Positions 16,409 to 25,098 of a stretch of 25,589 bases of DNA are shown here, in pieces. This DNA is from Opitutaceae bacterium UBA4094 (GTDB lineage Bacteria > Verrucomicrobiota > Verrucomicrobiia > Opitutales > Opitutaceae), in NCBI GenBank assembly GCA_002382525.1, contig DFYA01000253.1, positions 9,442 to 35,030 on the forward strand, given 5' to 3'. Both the position numbers and the translations under genes were made by a program. The notes below the pieces were generated by a model. It saw nothing but the letters and a program-made list of their open reading frames with translations, did no database searches and was not told where the DNA came from. The first letter of the stretch is position 1. Every line of letters begins with the position of its first letter.

Positions 16409-17212
16409 ATGGATCGAATCGCCCAAGCTTTTGACCGCGCCCGTGCCGAGAATCGCGCCGCCTTCGTCGCCTACCTGTGCGCAGGCGATCCCGATTTCGA
16501 CACGTCGTTGGCGGCGTGTCGTGCGTTGATCGAAAACGGCGTCGATGTGCTGGAGCTCGGCGTGCCGTTTAGCGATCCGCTCGCCGACGGGCTCACCAAC
16601 CAACTGGCGGCGCAGCGGGCGCTCGAGGGCGGCATGACGGCGGCGCGCGTGTTCGAACTCGTGCGGCGTATCCGGGAGTTTGCGCCGCACACGCCGGTTG
16701 TTTTCTATACCTACTACAACCTGGTGTTCTCCAACGGCGTCGAGGCTTACGTGCGCGCGGCAAAGGACGCCGGTGTCGATGGCATGTTGACGCTGGACTT
16801 GCCACCGGAAGAGGCGGCGGATGTGCAGGCGGCCTGCGCGGCAAACGGCATTAAGACGGTGTTCATCGTGGCACCGACGACGCCCGAGGCGCGGCTGGCC
16901 GTCATCGGACGGGCGGCGACCGGTTTCATTTATTACGTGTCGCGCGAAGGCGTGACCGGCGTGCGCGACTCGGTGGCGGCGAACATCCCCGAAGCGATGG
17001 CCGCGATCAAACGGCACACGGCGCTGCCGGTGGTGGTGGGTTTTGGCATCGGCAAACGCGAACACGTGGCCGAGGTCGCCAAACACGCGGACGGTGTCGT
17101 GGTGGGCAGCGCGTTGGTGAACGTGATCCGTGATCATCTCGCGGATCGCGAAAAGGTCGGACCCGCGTTGGCCGCACGCGCGGCGGATCTGGTGGCGGGC
17201 ACGAAGCGGTAG
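16409..17212 (+). CDS. trpA: TrpA, tryptophan synthase alpha subunit
   Basis: TrpA cleaves indole-3-glycerol phosphate to indole and glyceraldehyde phosphate, the last branch of tryptophan synthesis, and passes indole to TrpB. The 267-residue TIM barrel starts MDRIAQAFDRA. Its catalytic residues Glu49 (in VLELGVPFSDP) and Asp60 (in PLADG) are at the classic positions. Phosphate-binding motifs VVGFGIGKREH and GVVVGSALV are intact. The start at 16409 (preceded by TCC) fits the family best. trpB and the rest of the pathway are not adjacent, so the gene is separated from its usual partner. A palindrome follows the stop. Confidence 0.95.
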   Translation: MDRIAQAFDRARAENRAAFVAYLCAGDPDFDTSLAACRALIENGVDVLELGVPFSDPLADGLTNQLAAQRALEGGMTAARVFELVRRIREFAPHTPVVFYTYYNLVFSNGVEAYVRAAKDAGVDGMLTLDLPPEEAADVQAACAANGIKTVFIVAPTTPEARLAVIGRAATGFIYYVSREGVTGVRDSVAANIPEAMAAIKRHTALPVVVGFGIGKREHVAEVAKHADGVVVGSALVNVIRDHLADREKVGPALAARAADLVAGTKR

Positions 17213-17220
17213 AAGGATGT

Positions 17221-17248
17221 GGAGTGCGGCGAGAGCTCGCCGCACTCC
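17221..17248. repeat. Perfect palindrome between trpA and ndh
   Basis: GGAGTGCGGCGAG (17221-17233) and CTCGCCGCACTCC (17236-17248) pair over 13 bases around two bases. No T-run follows, so it is a REP-like element or processing hairpin rather than a classic terminator. Confidence 0.8.
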
Positions 17249-17286
17249 CTATCGAACTGTCCCTTCGCCGTTGGGTCTAAGGGCGC

Positions 17287-18597
17287 ATGCATACCGCAAC
17301 CGCCGCTGGAGGCGCGAAGGATTCTCGCACCCATGTCGTGGTGTTGGGCGGGGGTTTTGCGGGCCTTGGCGCCTGTCGCACGCTCGACGATCCGCGTGTG
17401 CGCGTGACGTTGGTGGACCAACAAAACCATCACCTTTTCCAGCCGTTGTTGTATCAAGTCGCCACGGCTGGACTGTCGGGGACTGATATCGCGCAACCCC
17501 TGCGGCATATCTTTTCGGGGCGTGAAAGTGTAACGACACTAATGGACGAGGTGAAGCGCGTGGACTTGGAGGCGCGCCGCGTCGAACTCGCGCACGGCAC
17601 GACGCTCACGTATGACTATCTGGTCGTGGCCTTGGGCGCGCGGACGGGTTACTTCGGACACGACGAGTGGAAGCGGCACGCGCCGGGACTAAAGACATTG
17701 GCGGAGGCGACGCATCTGCGCCGCGAGTTTTTGATCGCCTTCGAGAAGGCCGAGACGGCGATCGATCCACTGGAGAGCGACCGGTTGTTGAGTTTTGTCG
17801 TGGTGGGCGGGGGACCGACGGGCGTGGAAACCGCCGGTGCGTTGGCGGAGTTGGCGAAACGGGTGTTGACGGATGATTTTAGGCGCATCGATCCGACGCG
17901 GGCGCGGGTGCACCTGATCGAGGCGGCACCGAAGCTGTTGACGATGTTTTCCGAGGAGCAGTCGGACTACACGCGACGACGTCTGGAACAGATGGGCGTC
18001 AAGGTGCACCTGGACTGTCCGGTCAGCGAAGTCGGCGAGGGTTATGTGGTAGCGGGAGGCAAACGATTCGAGTCGGCAGTGACCATTTGGGCCGCCGGAG
18101 TGGAGGGAAGCCCGGTGACGCGCACGATGGCCGGCGCGCCTCTGGATCGGGGCGGTCGCGTGAAGGTCGCGCCCGATCTGAGTTTACCGGGCAGGCGTGA
18201 GGTCTTTGCTGCCGGAGACATCGTTCTGCTTGAGGATGCAAAGGGAGTGCGCGTGCCGGGCGTGGCACCGGCGGCGACCCAGATGGGTAAGCATGCAGGC
18301 GCGCAAATCGTGGCGGATCTCGACGGCCGCGATCGTGAGTCGTTTGTTTATCGTGACAAGGGGAGTATGGCGACGATCGGGCGGACCAAGGCGGTGGCCA
18401 AAGTGTTTGGCATGCGCTGGACGGGGCTGCCCGCGTGGCTGCTGTGGATGTCCGTGCATCTGGTTTTCTTAATGGGGATGCGCAATCGCCTCCGCGTATT
18501 CCTGAGCTGGATCTGGGCGTATTTTCGGTGGCAACGCGGAGCCCGCATCATCGTGGACACGCGAGCGCCGGTGCCCGACGAACTGGTGAAGCGTTGA
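17287..18597 (+). CDS. ndh: Type II NADH:quinone dehydrogenase
   Basis: NDH-2 is a membrane-attached flavoenzyme that passes electrons from NADH to quinone without pumping protons. The 436-residue protein has the FAD-binding GGGFAG (21-26) after a hydrophobic strand, and a second dinucleotide motif GGGPTG (174-179) for NADH. AAGD (308-311) contacts FAD, and AATQ (329-332) corresponds to the quinone-site motif. The C-terminal part (about 385-415) has the hydrophobic and amphipathic helices that anchor the enzyme to the membrane. The start at 17287 gives a short unconserved lead of 15 residues. It stands 74 bases after trpA with a palindrome between. Confidence 0.93.
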   Translation: MHTATAAGGAKDSRTHVVVLGGGFAGLGACRTLDDPRVRVTLVDQQNHHLFQPLLYQVATAGLSGTDIAQPLRHIFSGRESVTTLMDEVKRVDLEARRVELAHGTTLTYDYLVVALGARTGYFGHDEWKRHAPGLKTLAEATHLRREFLIAFEKAETAIDPLESDRLLSFVVVGGGPTGVETAGALAELAKRVLTDDFRRIDPTRARVHLIEAAPKLLTMFSEEQSDYTRRRLEQMGVKVHLDCPVSEVGEGYVVAGGKRFESAVTIWAAGVEGSPVTRTMAGAPLDRGGRVKVAPDLSLPGRREVFAAGDIVLLEDAKGVRVPGVAPAATQMGKHAGAQIVADLDGRDRESFVYRDKGSMATIGRTKAVAKVFGMRWTGLPAWLLWMSVHLVFLMGMRNRLRVFLSWIWAYFRWQRGARIIVDTRAPVPDELVKR

Positions 18598-18645
18598 CGA
18601 ATAATAGGCTTGAGGCGCGGGCGGCGAACTCGCGTTGATACGCTC

Positions 18646-19548
18646 ATGCCCCCTCTCGCCAAGATCCTCATCATCGAGGACGACCGACTGCAGTTCCGCG
18701 TGACGGAGCGGCTGCTGGCAAACGCGCGCATGGCTCGCTTCGAGGTGGACTGGGCGCAGTCGTTCGAGGAAGGCCTGCAGCGCCTGCTCACCGGCGGCTA
18801 CGCGGCGTGCCTCTTGGATTTTCAACTGGGATCGCGCGACGGGTTGGAGTTGTTGCGCAAGGCGCGTGAAGAAAACTGCGACACGCCGGTGATTTTTTTG
18901 ACCGCGGACTCGTCGGAGGCGGTCGACGAAGCCGCGATGCAGGCGGGAGCAGCGGACTACTTGGTGAAGGGCGAGATCACGCCGCGCGTATTGGAACGGT
19001 CGATACGTTATAGCTTGAAGCTCGGCGAGGCCATGAAAGAGCTGCGCCGGCTGGCGACGCGCGACGCCCTCACCGGGCTTCTAAACCGAAGGGCGTTCGA
19101 CGAGCTGCTCGCTCAAGAGGCCGAACGCGCGCGTCGCCTCGAACGTCCGTTGGCGTTGGTGGTGCTCGACCTGGACCATTTCAAAAATGTCAACGACACG
19201 CGCGGGCATCCGACGGGCGACGCGGTGCTCTCGGCGGTCGCGCGGTTGCTCGAAGCCGAGGTGCGCACGATCGACAAGGTGGCGCGCATCGGCGGCGAGG
19301 AGTTCGCCGTGCTTCTGATGGAAACCGATGGCGCGGCCGGGCTCGCGGTGGCGGAACGGTTGGTGGCCGCGGTGCGCGCGCAGCCGGTCGTCGTTACAGA
19401 CGGCGAATCGCTGGCGGTCACGGTGAGCGCGGGTGTGGCCGAGCTGTCGTCGCGCGAGGAAAAAGCCGAGGCGTTCCTGGCGGCGGCCGACAAGGCGCTT
19501 TACGGGGCAAAACACGAGGGGCGGGACCGCGCGGTGCTTGCCTCCTAG
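18646..19548 (+). CDS. Response regulator with GGDEF (diguanylate cyclase) output
   Basis: The protein has a receiver domain followed by a diguanylate cyclase domain that would make cyclic di-GMP. In the 300-residue product the receiver has IIEDD (9-13), phospho-acceptor Asp58 (CLLDFQL) and Lys108 (YLVKGE). The cyclase domain starts near 135 with TRDALTGLLNRRAF. It has metal-binding LDLDHFKNVND (174-184) and the active-site GGEEF (216-220). RTID (207-210), five residues before GGEEF, is an intact inhibitory I-site, so product feedback is expected. The ATG at 18646 is preferred over one 12 codons upstream. No cognate kinase is adjacent. Confidence 0.94.
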   Translation: MPPLAKILIIEDDRLQFRVTERLLANARMARFEVDWAQSFEEGLQRLLTGGYAACLLDFQLGSRDGLELLRKAREENCDTPVIFLTADSSEAVDEAAMQAGAADYLVKGEITPRVLERSIRYSLKLGEAMKELRRLATRDALTGLLNRRAFDELLAQEAERARRLERPLALVVLDLDHFKNVNDTRGHPTGDAVLSAVARLLEAEVRTIDKVARIGGEEFAVLLMETDGAAGLAVAERLVAAVRAQPVVVTDGESLAVTVSAGVAELSSREEKAEAFLAAADKALYGAKHEGRDRAVLAS

Positions 19549-19572
19549 AAACGCTGCGGAGAGCCTGCCGCC

Positions 19573-19944
19573 ATGGCGTTTAACGACTCATCGACAACTG
19601 TGGCCGAAATCAAGGCGCGCGTGCTGGCCTTTGCCCGCGAGCGCGACTGGGAGCAGTTTCATGCGCCGAAAAACCTGAGCATGGCGCTCGCGGCCGAGGC
19701 GGGGGAATTGATGGAGCACTTTCTGTGGGCCACGCCCGAAGCATCGCGGACCATCGCACAAGACGAGGCGAAGCGTAAGAAGATCGAGGAGGAACTCGCC
19801 GACGTGGTGATCTACGCGCTGGAGTTCGCCAACATGACCGGGGTCGATGTCGCCGCCGCGATCGAAACCAAGATGGCCGCCAACGCCGCGAAATATCCGG
19901 TCGATAAAGCCAAGGGCCGTTCGGAGAAATACACGGAACTCTAA
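19573..19944 (+). CDS. MazG-like nucleotide pyrophosphohydrolase
   Basis: This small all-alpha NTP pyrophosphohydrolase of the MazG/dCTPase group probably clears non-canonical or excess nucleotides. In the 123-residue protein, the magnesium-binding acidic motifs are EAGELMEHF (42-50) and EEELADV (72-78), the ExxE...ExxD arrangement of the family. HAPKNLSMAL before it is typical of the RS21-C6/dCTP pyrophosphatase branch. It is one of the few genes here with a plausible ribosome-binding site (GGAGAG nine bases before ATG). Its stop overlaps the convergent gluQ stop by 3-4 bases. Confidence 0.9.
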   Translation: MAFNDSSTTVAEIKARVLAFARERDWEQFHAPKNLSMALAAEAGELMEHFLWATPEASRTIAQDEAKRKKIEEELADVVIYALEFANMTGVDVAAAIETKMAANAAKYPVDKAKGRSEKYTEL

Positions 19945-20786
19945 AACCCCGCGAGGAGCGCGATGGGATTGACGCCTTGTTGGCGCAAAGCCCGGAGCGC
20001 GAGCGCATCGTGGCGTTTGGCGAGACGGGTGCCCTGATCGTCGCAGACCAGCGGGCAATGGAAGTAGGACGGCTCGCGGTGTCCGAGTGCACGAAGCAGC
20101 AGGAGTTGGCGAAAGGTCGATTTGATGAGGTCGGCGCCGCGCACCACCTCTGTGACGCCGAGCTCGGCATCGTCGACGGCGCAGGCGAGTTGATAGCTGG
20201 GCACGCCGTCTTTGCGCCAGACGAGGAAGTCGCCGAAGTCGAGGCCGGCGACGGCGACCTGTCGGCCGCTATGACCATCGGCAAACGAGAGCGTTTCGCC
20301 GTCTGGCACACGGAAGCGCCAGTTGGTCGCGAAGCCTGCAGTGTCGAGCGGCGGGAGCGGCGCGTCGGGCGCGGGGCGAAACGCGGGCGGGTAGAGCGGC
20401 TCGTCGTTTTCGCCGCCTTCGTGCGGCGCGGATACGGACGCTTCGGCGAGTTCGCGGCGTGTGCGGTGGCACGGAAAGATCGCGCCCAAGGCGTGCAGGC
20501 GCACGAGCGCGGGCCGGTAACGATCGAGGCGTTGGGATTGCGACACAATCGGCTCCTCCCAGGCGAGGCCCAGCCAACGCAGATCCTCGATCATCGCCTC
20601 GACAAACTCGGGGCGCACGCGTGCGGAATCGAGGTCGTCGTTGCGCAAAAACAAGCGACCTCCGGCGGCGCGGGCGCGTTGTTGGGCGGTCCAAAACGTG
20701 CGCGCGTGCCCCAAGTGCAGATAGCCGGTGGGCGACGGGGCGAGGCGGCCGATGTAACTGGAAACGGGGTTAACCACTGCTTTCAC
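19941..20786 (-). CDS. gluQ: GluQ, glutamyl-Q tRNA(Asp) synthetase
   Basis: GluQ activates glutamate and attaches it to the queuosine base of tRNA(Asp). The 281-residue protein resembles the catalytic core of glutamyl-tRNA synthetase without an anticodon domain. It has YIGRLAPSPTG, HLGH (24-27), NDDLDSARVRPE in place of the usual EDxD, and the second signature RLAKRHDA (254-261). The zinc site of the Escherichia coli enzyme is not kept: only Cys106 remains and YPPAFR replaces the usual YPGTCR-type segment. The start is a GTG at 20784-20786 (minus strand). It is divergent from the LOG gene. Confidence 0.92.
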   Translation of the reverse strand: MKAVVNPVSSYIGRLAPSPTGYLHLGHARTFWTAQQRARAAGGRLFLRNDDLDSARVRPEFVEAMIEDLRWLGLAWEEPIVSQSQRLDRYRPALVRLHALGAIFPCHRTRRELAEASVSAPHEGGENDEPLYPPAFRPAPDAPLPPLDTAGFATNWRFRVPDGETLSFADGHSGRQVAVAGLDFGDFLVWRKDGVPSYQLACAVDDAELGVTEVVRGADLIKSTFRQLLLLRALGHREPSYFHCPLVCDDQGTRLAKRHDALALRALRQQGVNPIALLAGF

Positions 20787-20822
20787 TACTGGGCACGAAT
20801 CGCGGAAAGACTCACTCCGAAA

Positions 20823-20848
20823 TTAGCGTCGATTAGCGAGCGTTAGCG
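20823..20848. repeat. Three TTAGCG repeats at exact 10-bp spacing
   Basis: TTAGCG occurs at 20823, 20833 and 20843 in the 77-base gap between the divergent gluQ and LOG starts. All three are on the same face of the helix. It could be a regulatory binding array or a fragment of a dispersed repeat. Confidence 0.75.
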
Positions 20849-20863
20849 GTTTCAAGTTTCACC

Positions 20864-21436
20864 ATGCCGAAGCTCCTCTGTGTTTACTGCTCCTCGAGCA
20901 CGAAGCTCGCTCCGAAGTATTACGCGGTGGGCGAACAGCTCGGGCGCGAGATGGTCGCGCACGGTTGGGGGCTGATCTACGGAGGAGGCAACATCGGGTT
21001 GATGGGCTCGGTGGCGCGTAGCGTGAAGGACGCCGGCGGCACCGTGGTGGGCGTGATCCCGGACTTCATGCAGGTGCGTGAACTCGCCTATGTGGAAGCG
21101 ACCGAACTCGTGGTCGTGCCGACGATGCGTGAACGCAAACGCGTGATGGCGGAGCGGGCGGACGCCTTTGTGACGTTGCCCGGCGGCATCGGCACGCTTG
21201 AGGAGATGACCGAAATCATGAGCGAACGTTATTTGAATCTCACTCGGAAGCCGCTCGTGCTGCTCAATCAGGACGGCTTTTACGACGACCTGCTGCGCTT
21301 CTTCGAGCGCATGGTGGCGGAGAACTTCAAGTCGGCGGGGCTCGCGGAGTTGCTGGCGGTCGCGCCCGACTTGGCCGCAGTTTGGGAGCTGCTGAATCAC
21401 CCGAAACCCTATCTGGCAGACCCGTTGTGGTGCTGA
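20864..21436 (+). CDS. LOG family nucleotide phosphoribohydrolase
   Basis: LOG-family enzymes cleave the base from nucleoside 5'-monophosphates; plant members activate cytokinin. The 190-residue protein has the Rossmann-type GGGNIGLMG (40-48) and the family signature PGGIGTLEE (106-114), with the catalytic Arg/Glu surroundings MRERKRVM (88-95). In bacteria the role is often nucleotide salvage or clean-up, and the annotation 'TIGR00730, Rossmann fold nucleotide-binding' is common. It starts after ACC with no Shine-Dalgarno site and is separated from the peroxiredoxin by 169 bases. Confidence 0.92.
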   Translation: MPKLLCVYCSSSTKLAPKYYAVGEQLGREMVAHGWGLIYGGGNIGLMGSVARSVKDAGGTVVGVIPDFMQVRELAYVEATELVVVPTMRERKRVMAERADAFVTLPGGIGTLEEMTEIMSERYLNLTRKPLVLLNQDGFYDDLLRFFERMVAENFKSAGLAELLAVAPDLAAVWELLNHPKPYLADPLWC

Positions 21437-21481
21437 GCGGGCCGTTCGCGGCGCCAGCGCGGCTAATGACATCGCTCGCAA

Positions 21482-21498
21482 AAGTAGAACAACTACTT
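21482..21498. promoter_or_regulatory. Small dyad upstream of the peroxiredoxin gene
   Basis: AAGTAG (21482-21487) and CTACTT (21493-21498) form a perfect 6-bp inverted repeat with a 5-base spacer, overlapping a second dyad TAGAA-N7-TTCTA. It lies about 110 bases before the peroxiredoxin ATG and could be an operator. It does not match a regulator box I know. Confidence 0.3.
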
Positions 21499-21605
21499 CT
21501 AGCGGGAAAAACGGATTGCGAGCGTCTTCACGCGCCCTCTACTCTCGCCGTTTCTGTTCTCGCGCAAGCCGCGCGGATTAACGCCCTTAACCTAAACACC
21601 ACGCC

Positions 21606-22079
21606 ATGCCCATCGCCGTAGGCTCCCAAGCGCCCGATTTCACCCTCAAGACCAAGACCGCCGAAGGTCTTAAGGACATCAAGCTCAGCGATAACTTGGG
21701 GAAGACGCAGACCGTGCTGCTTTTCTTTCCGTTGGCCTACACCAGCGTGTGCACCTCCGAGATGTGCGACGTGTCCAATGGCCTCGCCGGCTACGCGAGC
21801 CTCGGCGCCAACGTGATCGGCATCAGCGTCGACAGCCCCTTCGCGCAAGAGGCCTGGGCCAAGGCGAGCAACATCAAGATCACGCTCGTATCCGACCTGA
21901 ACAAGGAAACCACCAAGGCCTACGACGTGATGTTCCCAGGCCTCGCCGGTATCGGCGACACCTCCGCCCGCGCCGCGTTCGTCGTCGGCAAAGATGGCGT
22001 CGTTAAATACGCCGAGCAGACCGCGACCCCGAAGGACCTGCCGAACTTCGACGCGATCAAAGCCGCCCTCGCCAGCTAA
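21606..22079 (+). CDS. Peroxiredoxin (Bcp/PrxQ or AhpE type)
   Basis: This thioredoxin-fold peroxidase reduces hydrogen peroxide and organic peroxides. The 157-residue protein has the active-site pattern PLAYTSVC (42-49), with Thr46 and peroxidatic Cys49. Cys54 lies five residues later, as the resolving cysteine does in many Bcp/PrxQ proteins. Overall it also resembles the one-cysteine AhpE group, so the exact subtype is uncertain. No signal peptide is present, so it is cytoplasmic. It is followed by a clear terminator 12 bases after the stop and is probably a single-gene unit. Confidence 0.93.
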   Translation: MPIAVGSQAPDFTLKTKTAEGLKDIKLSDNLGKTQTVLLFFPLAYTSVCTSEMCDVSNGLAGYASLGANVIGISVDSPFAQEAWAKASNIKITLVSDLNKETTKAYDVMFPGLAGIGDTSARAAFVVGKDGVVKYAEQTATPKDLPNFDAIKAALAS

Positions 22080-22090
22080 CTCCTTCATCT

Positions 22091-22121
22091 CGCGCCAAGC
22101 TCCTTGGCGCGTTTTTTGTTT
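22091..22121 (+). terminator. Rho-independent terminator after the peroxiredoxin gene
   Basis: CGCGCCAAG (22091-22099) pairs perfectly with CTTGGCGCG (22103-22111) around a CTC loop, followed by TTTTTTGTTTT. Confidence 0.95.
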
Positions 22122-22156
22122 TCCAAGATTCGTAAACCGACCTGACCCGACCTCCC

Positions 22157-25000
22157 GTGAGCCTACCTAATCCCTTCAACACGCTGCAGTCCTTCTCCGC
22201 CGGCGGAGCCTCCCATCAGTTCTACTCGTTGCCCGCCCTCAAAGACGCCGGGTTCACCGGCGTTTCGCGCCTGCCGGTCTCCATCCGACTGGTGCTCGAG
22301 TCGCTGCTGCGCAACGCCGACGGCAAGCGTGTATCGGAAAATGCCATACGCGACCTCGTCACGTGGAACGCCACCGGCCCGCGCACCGAGGAGATTCCTT
22401 TTGTGGTCGCCCGCATCGTGCTCCAGGACTTCACGGGCGTGCCGCTCCTCGTGGACCTTGCCGCCATGCGTTCCGCCGTCGCGCGTCTCGGCAAAAACCC
22501 GAAGATCATCGAGCCCCTCGTGCCCGTTGATCTCGTCGTCGACCACTCCGTCCAGGTGGACTTCGCCGGATCCGCCGACGCGATGCAGAAGAACCTCGAT
22601 CTCGAGTTCACCCGCAACCGCGAGCGTTACCAATTCCTCAAGTGGGGCATGCAGGCGTTCGATACCTTCAAGGTCGTTCCCCCCGGCATCGGCATTGTCC
22701 ACCAGGTCAACCTCGAGTATCTCGCCAAGGGCGTGCTCAAGGATGGAAACGGTATCTACTACCCGGATACGCTCGTGGGCACCGACTCGCATACCACGAT
22801 GATCAACGGCATCGGCATTGTCGGCTGGGGCGTGGGCGGCATCGAGGCCGAGGCCGGCATGCTCGGCCAGCCCGTGTATTTCCTCACGCCCGACGTCGTC
22901 GGTGTTCACTTGACCGGCGCGCTCCGCGAAGGCGTCACCGCGACCGACCTTGCGCTCACCCTCACGCAGCTCCTTCGCAAGGCGAAGGTCGTCGGCAAAT
23001 TTGTCGAGTTCTACGGCCCCGGCGCCGCCGCGCTCCCGGTCGTGGACCGCGCCACGATCGCCAACATGGCGCCCGAATATGGCGCGACCATGGGCTTCTT
23101 CCCGATCGACGCCGAGTGCTCCAATTACCTGCGCGCCACCGGCCGCAACGAGGCCGACATCGCCGTTTACGAGGCCTACTACAGGGCCCAGCAGCTTTGG
23201 GGCATGCCGTCCAAGGGCGACATCGCCTATTCGACGGATCTCGAATTCGACCTCGCCAGCGTGGTTCCCAGCGTCGCCGGTCCAAAGCGTCCGCAAGACC
23301 GCATCGAACTCACCTCACTGAAGAATGAGTTCGTCACCGCCTTCTCGCGTCCGGTGAAAGAAAACGGTTTCGGCAAGACCGCCGAGGAGTTCGGACGCCG
23401 CGTGCGCATTGAGCCGGGTGTCGGTTTCGCCGTTCCCGGCGGTGGCAGCCAAGAACCCGTCACGCGCGAAAAGTCGCTCGCCCAAAACACCAATCCGACG
23501 ACCGAGCTCGAGATGATCAACAACCGCCCGACGCCCGACCCGGTGCGCGCGGTGTCGTCCGAACTCGGTGGCGAACTCGGCCATGGCAGCGTGTTGATCG
23601 CGGCCATCACGAGCTGCACCAACACTTCCAATCCGAGCGTGATGCTTGCCGCCGGTTTGCTCGCGAAGAAGGCCGTGGAGAAGGGCCTTTCGGTCAACCC
23701 GCTCGTCAAGTCCTCGCTCGCTCCCGGCTCGCGCGTCGTCACCGACTACCTCGAAAAAACCGGCCTCGCGCCGTATCTCGACCAGCTCGGTTTCCAGACC
23801 GTCGGCTATGGCTGCACGACCTGTATCGGCAACTCCGGCCCGCTGGATGTGCACATCGAAGAAGCCGTCGTGAAAAACGACTTCGTTGCCGCCTCCGTGC
23901 TTTCGGGCAACCGCAACTTCGAGGCCCGCGTTCACCAGAACATCAAGTCCAACTTCCTCATGTCGCCCCCGCTGGTCGTCGCCTTTGCGCTCGCCGGCCG
24001 CGTTGACATCGATCTCTCGACCGAGTCCCTCGGCAACGGCAAAGATGGAAAGCCCGTCTATCTGAAAGATATCTGGCCGTCCTTGCAGGAAGTTCGCGAC
24101 CAGTTGCAGGCAGCCCTCAAGCCCGAGGTGTTCCGCAAACTTTACAGCGACTTCGCCGAGCAAAATCCCAAGTGGAACGAGATCCCCTCGACCACGGGCA
24201 ACGTTTACTCGTTCGACCCCGCCTCGACCTACATCCAAGAGCCGCCGTTCTTCACGGACTTCTCGCTCAAGCCCGGGACCATTTCGGAGATCCACGGCGC
24301 GCGTCCGCTCGGTATCTTCGGCGACTCCGTCACGACCGACCACATCTCGCCCGCCGGTGCCATTAAGAAGACCTCGCCCGCCGGCCGCTTCCTCATGGAC
24401 AACGGTGTCAGCTTCGAGGACTTCAACTCCTACGGTTCGCGGCGCGGCAACGACCGCATCATGACCCGCGGCACCTTTGCCAATGTTCGCATCAAGAACT
24501 TGATGCTCGGCGGCGAAGAGGGTGGCAGCACGATCTACCAGCCCACCGGCGAAAAGCTCGCCATCTATGATGCCGCCGCGAAACACATCGCCAACGGCAC
24601 CCCGCTCATCGTGATCGCCGGCCAGGAATACGGCACCGGCTCTTCTCGCGACTGGGCCGCCAAGGGGACCAACCTCCTCGGCGTGAAGGTCGTCGTCGCG
24701 CAGAGCTTCGAGCGTATCCATCGTTCCAATCTCGTCGGCATGGGCGTGCTGCCGCTCCAGTTCAAGGAAGGCACCACTGCGCAGACGCTCAACCTCGACG
24801 GCTCGGAAACGTATGACGTGCTCGGCCTCACGATGGCGATCAAGCCACAGCAGGACCTCACCCTGCGGATCACCCGCAAGGGCGGCGCGGTCGAGAACGT
24901 GGAGGTGCGTTGCCGCATCGATACGCCCATCGAAGTCGATTACTACCAGCACGGCGGCATCTTGCCGTATGTGTTGCGCCAGATCATCGCCGCAAACTGA
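22157..25000 (+). CDS. acnA: Aconitate hydratase
   Basis: Aconitase interconverts citrate and isocitrate in the tricarboxylic acid cycle. The protein has 947 residues, slightly longer than the 890-residue AcnA/IRP type. The [4Fe-4S] ligands are Cys487 ([12 protein letters not shown]) and Cys553/Cys556 ([13 protein letters not shown]). The substrate loops [14 protein letters not shown] and the swivel-domain [16 protein letters not shown] are intact. The frame starts with GTG at 22157 (preceded by CCC) and family similarity begins within ten residues. The extra length sits partly in the region about 410-470 (Gly/Glu/Asn-rich, between EEFGRRV and SSELGG). It follows the peroxiredoxin terminator, so it has its own promoter, which I could not locate. 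Confidence 0.96.
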   Translation: MSLPNPFNTLQSFSAGGASHQFYSLPALKDAGFTGVSRLPVSIRLVLESLLRNADGKRVSENAIRDLVTWNATGPRTEEIPFVVARIVLQDFTGVPLLVDLAAMRSAVARLGKNPKIIEPLVPVDLVVDHSVQVDFAGSADAMQKNLDLEFTRNRERYQFLKWGMQAFDTFKVVPPGIGIVHQVNLEYLAKGVLKDGNGIYYPDTLVGTDSHTTMINGIGIVGWGVGGIEAEAGMLGQPVYFLTPDVVGVHLTGALREGVTATDLALTLTQLLRKAKVVGKFVEFYGPGAAALPVVDRATIANMAPEYGATMGFFPIDAECSNYLRATGRNEADIAVYEAYYRAQQLWGMPSKGDIAYSTDLEFDLASVVPSVAGPKRPQDRIELTSLKNEFVTAFSRPVKENGFGKTAEEFGRRVRIEPGVGFAVPGGGSQEPVTREKSLAQNTNPTTELEMINNRPTPDPVRAVSSELGGELGHGSVLIAAITSCTNTSNPSVMLAAGLLAKKAVEKGLSVNPLVKSSLAPGSRVVTDYLEKTGLAPYLDQLGFQTVGYGCTTCIGNSGPLDVHIEEAVVKNDFVAASVLSGNRNFEARVHQNIKSNFLMSPPLVVAFALAGRVDIDLSTESLGNGKDGKPVYLKDIWPSLQEVRDQLQAALKPEVFRKLYSDFAEQNPKWNEIPSTTGNVYSFDPASTYIQEPPFFTDFSLKPGTISEIHGARPLGIFGDSVTTDHISPAGAIKKTSPAGRFLMDNGVSFEDFNSYGSRRGNDRIMTRGTFANVRIKNLMLGGEEGGSTIYQPTGEKLAIYDAAAKHIANGTPLIVIAGQEYGTGSSRDWAAKGTNLLGVKVVVAQSFERIHRSNLVGMGVLPLQFKEGTTAQTLNLDGSETYDVLGLTMAIKPQQDLTLRITRKGGAVENVEVRCRIDTPIEVDYYQHGGILPYVLRQIIAAN

Positions 25001-25026
25001 TTCGAATAAACTGCGGCCCTTGCAAA

Positions 25027-25064
25027 GGGTGCAAAACCGGGAATGTTGGTCCCGGTTTGCACCC
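25027..25064. repeat. Palindrome after acnA
   Basis: The left arm 25027-25042 and right arm 25050-25064 pair over 15 bases with one bulged A and a 7-base loop. No T-run follows, so it may be a stabilising hairpin, a weak terminator or a REP-like element. Confidence 0.75.
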
Positions 25065-25098
25065 TGTGCACCGCTTCCGAGAGTCAATCACCCCGACC

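Noticed and set aside
15638..17245. 535-codon minus-strand frame running through trpA into DUF5069
   Set aside because: Only the last 156 codons are a gene (DUF5069). The upstream part is the antisense of trpA and of the 300-base intergenic region.
19977..20846. 289-codon plus-strand frame opposite gluQ
   Set aside because: The gluQ frame has HLGH and other synthetase motifs; the plus-strand frame has none.
23315..25087. 590-codon minus-strand frame opposite acnA
   Set aside because: Shadow of acnA, whose own frame shows all aconitase motifs.
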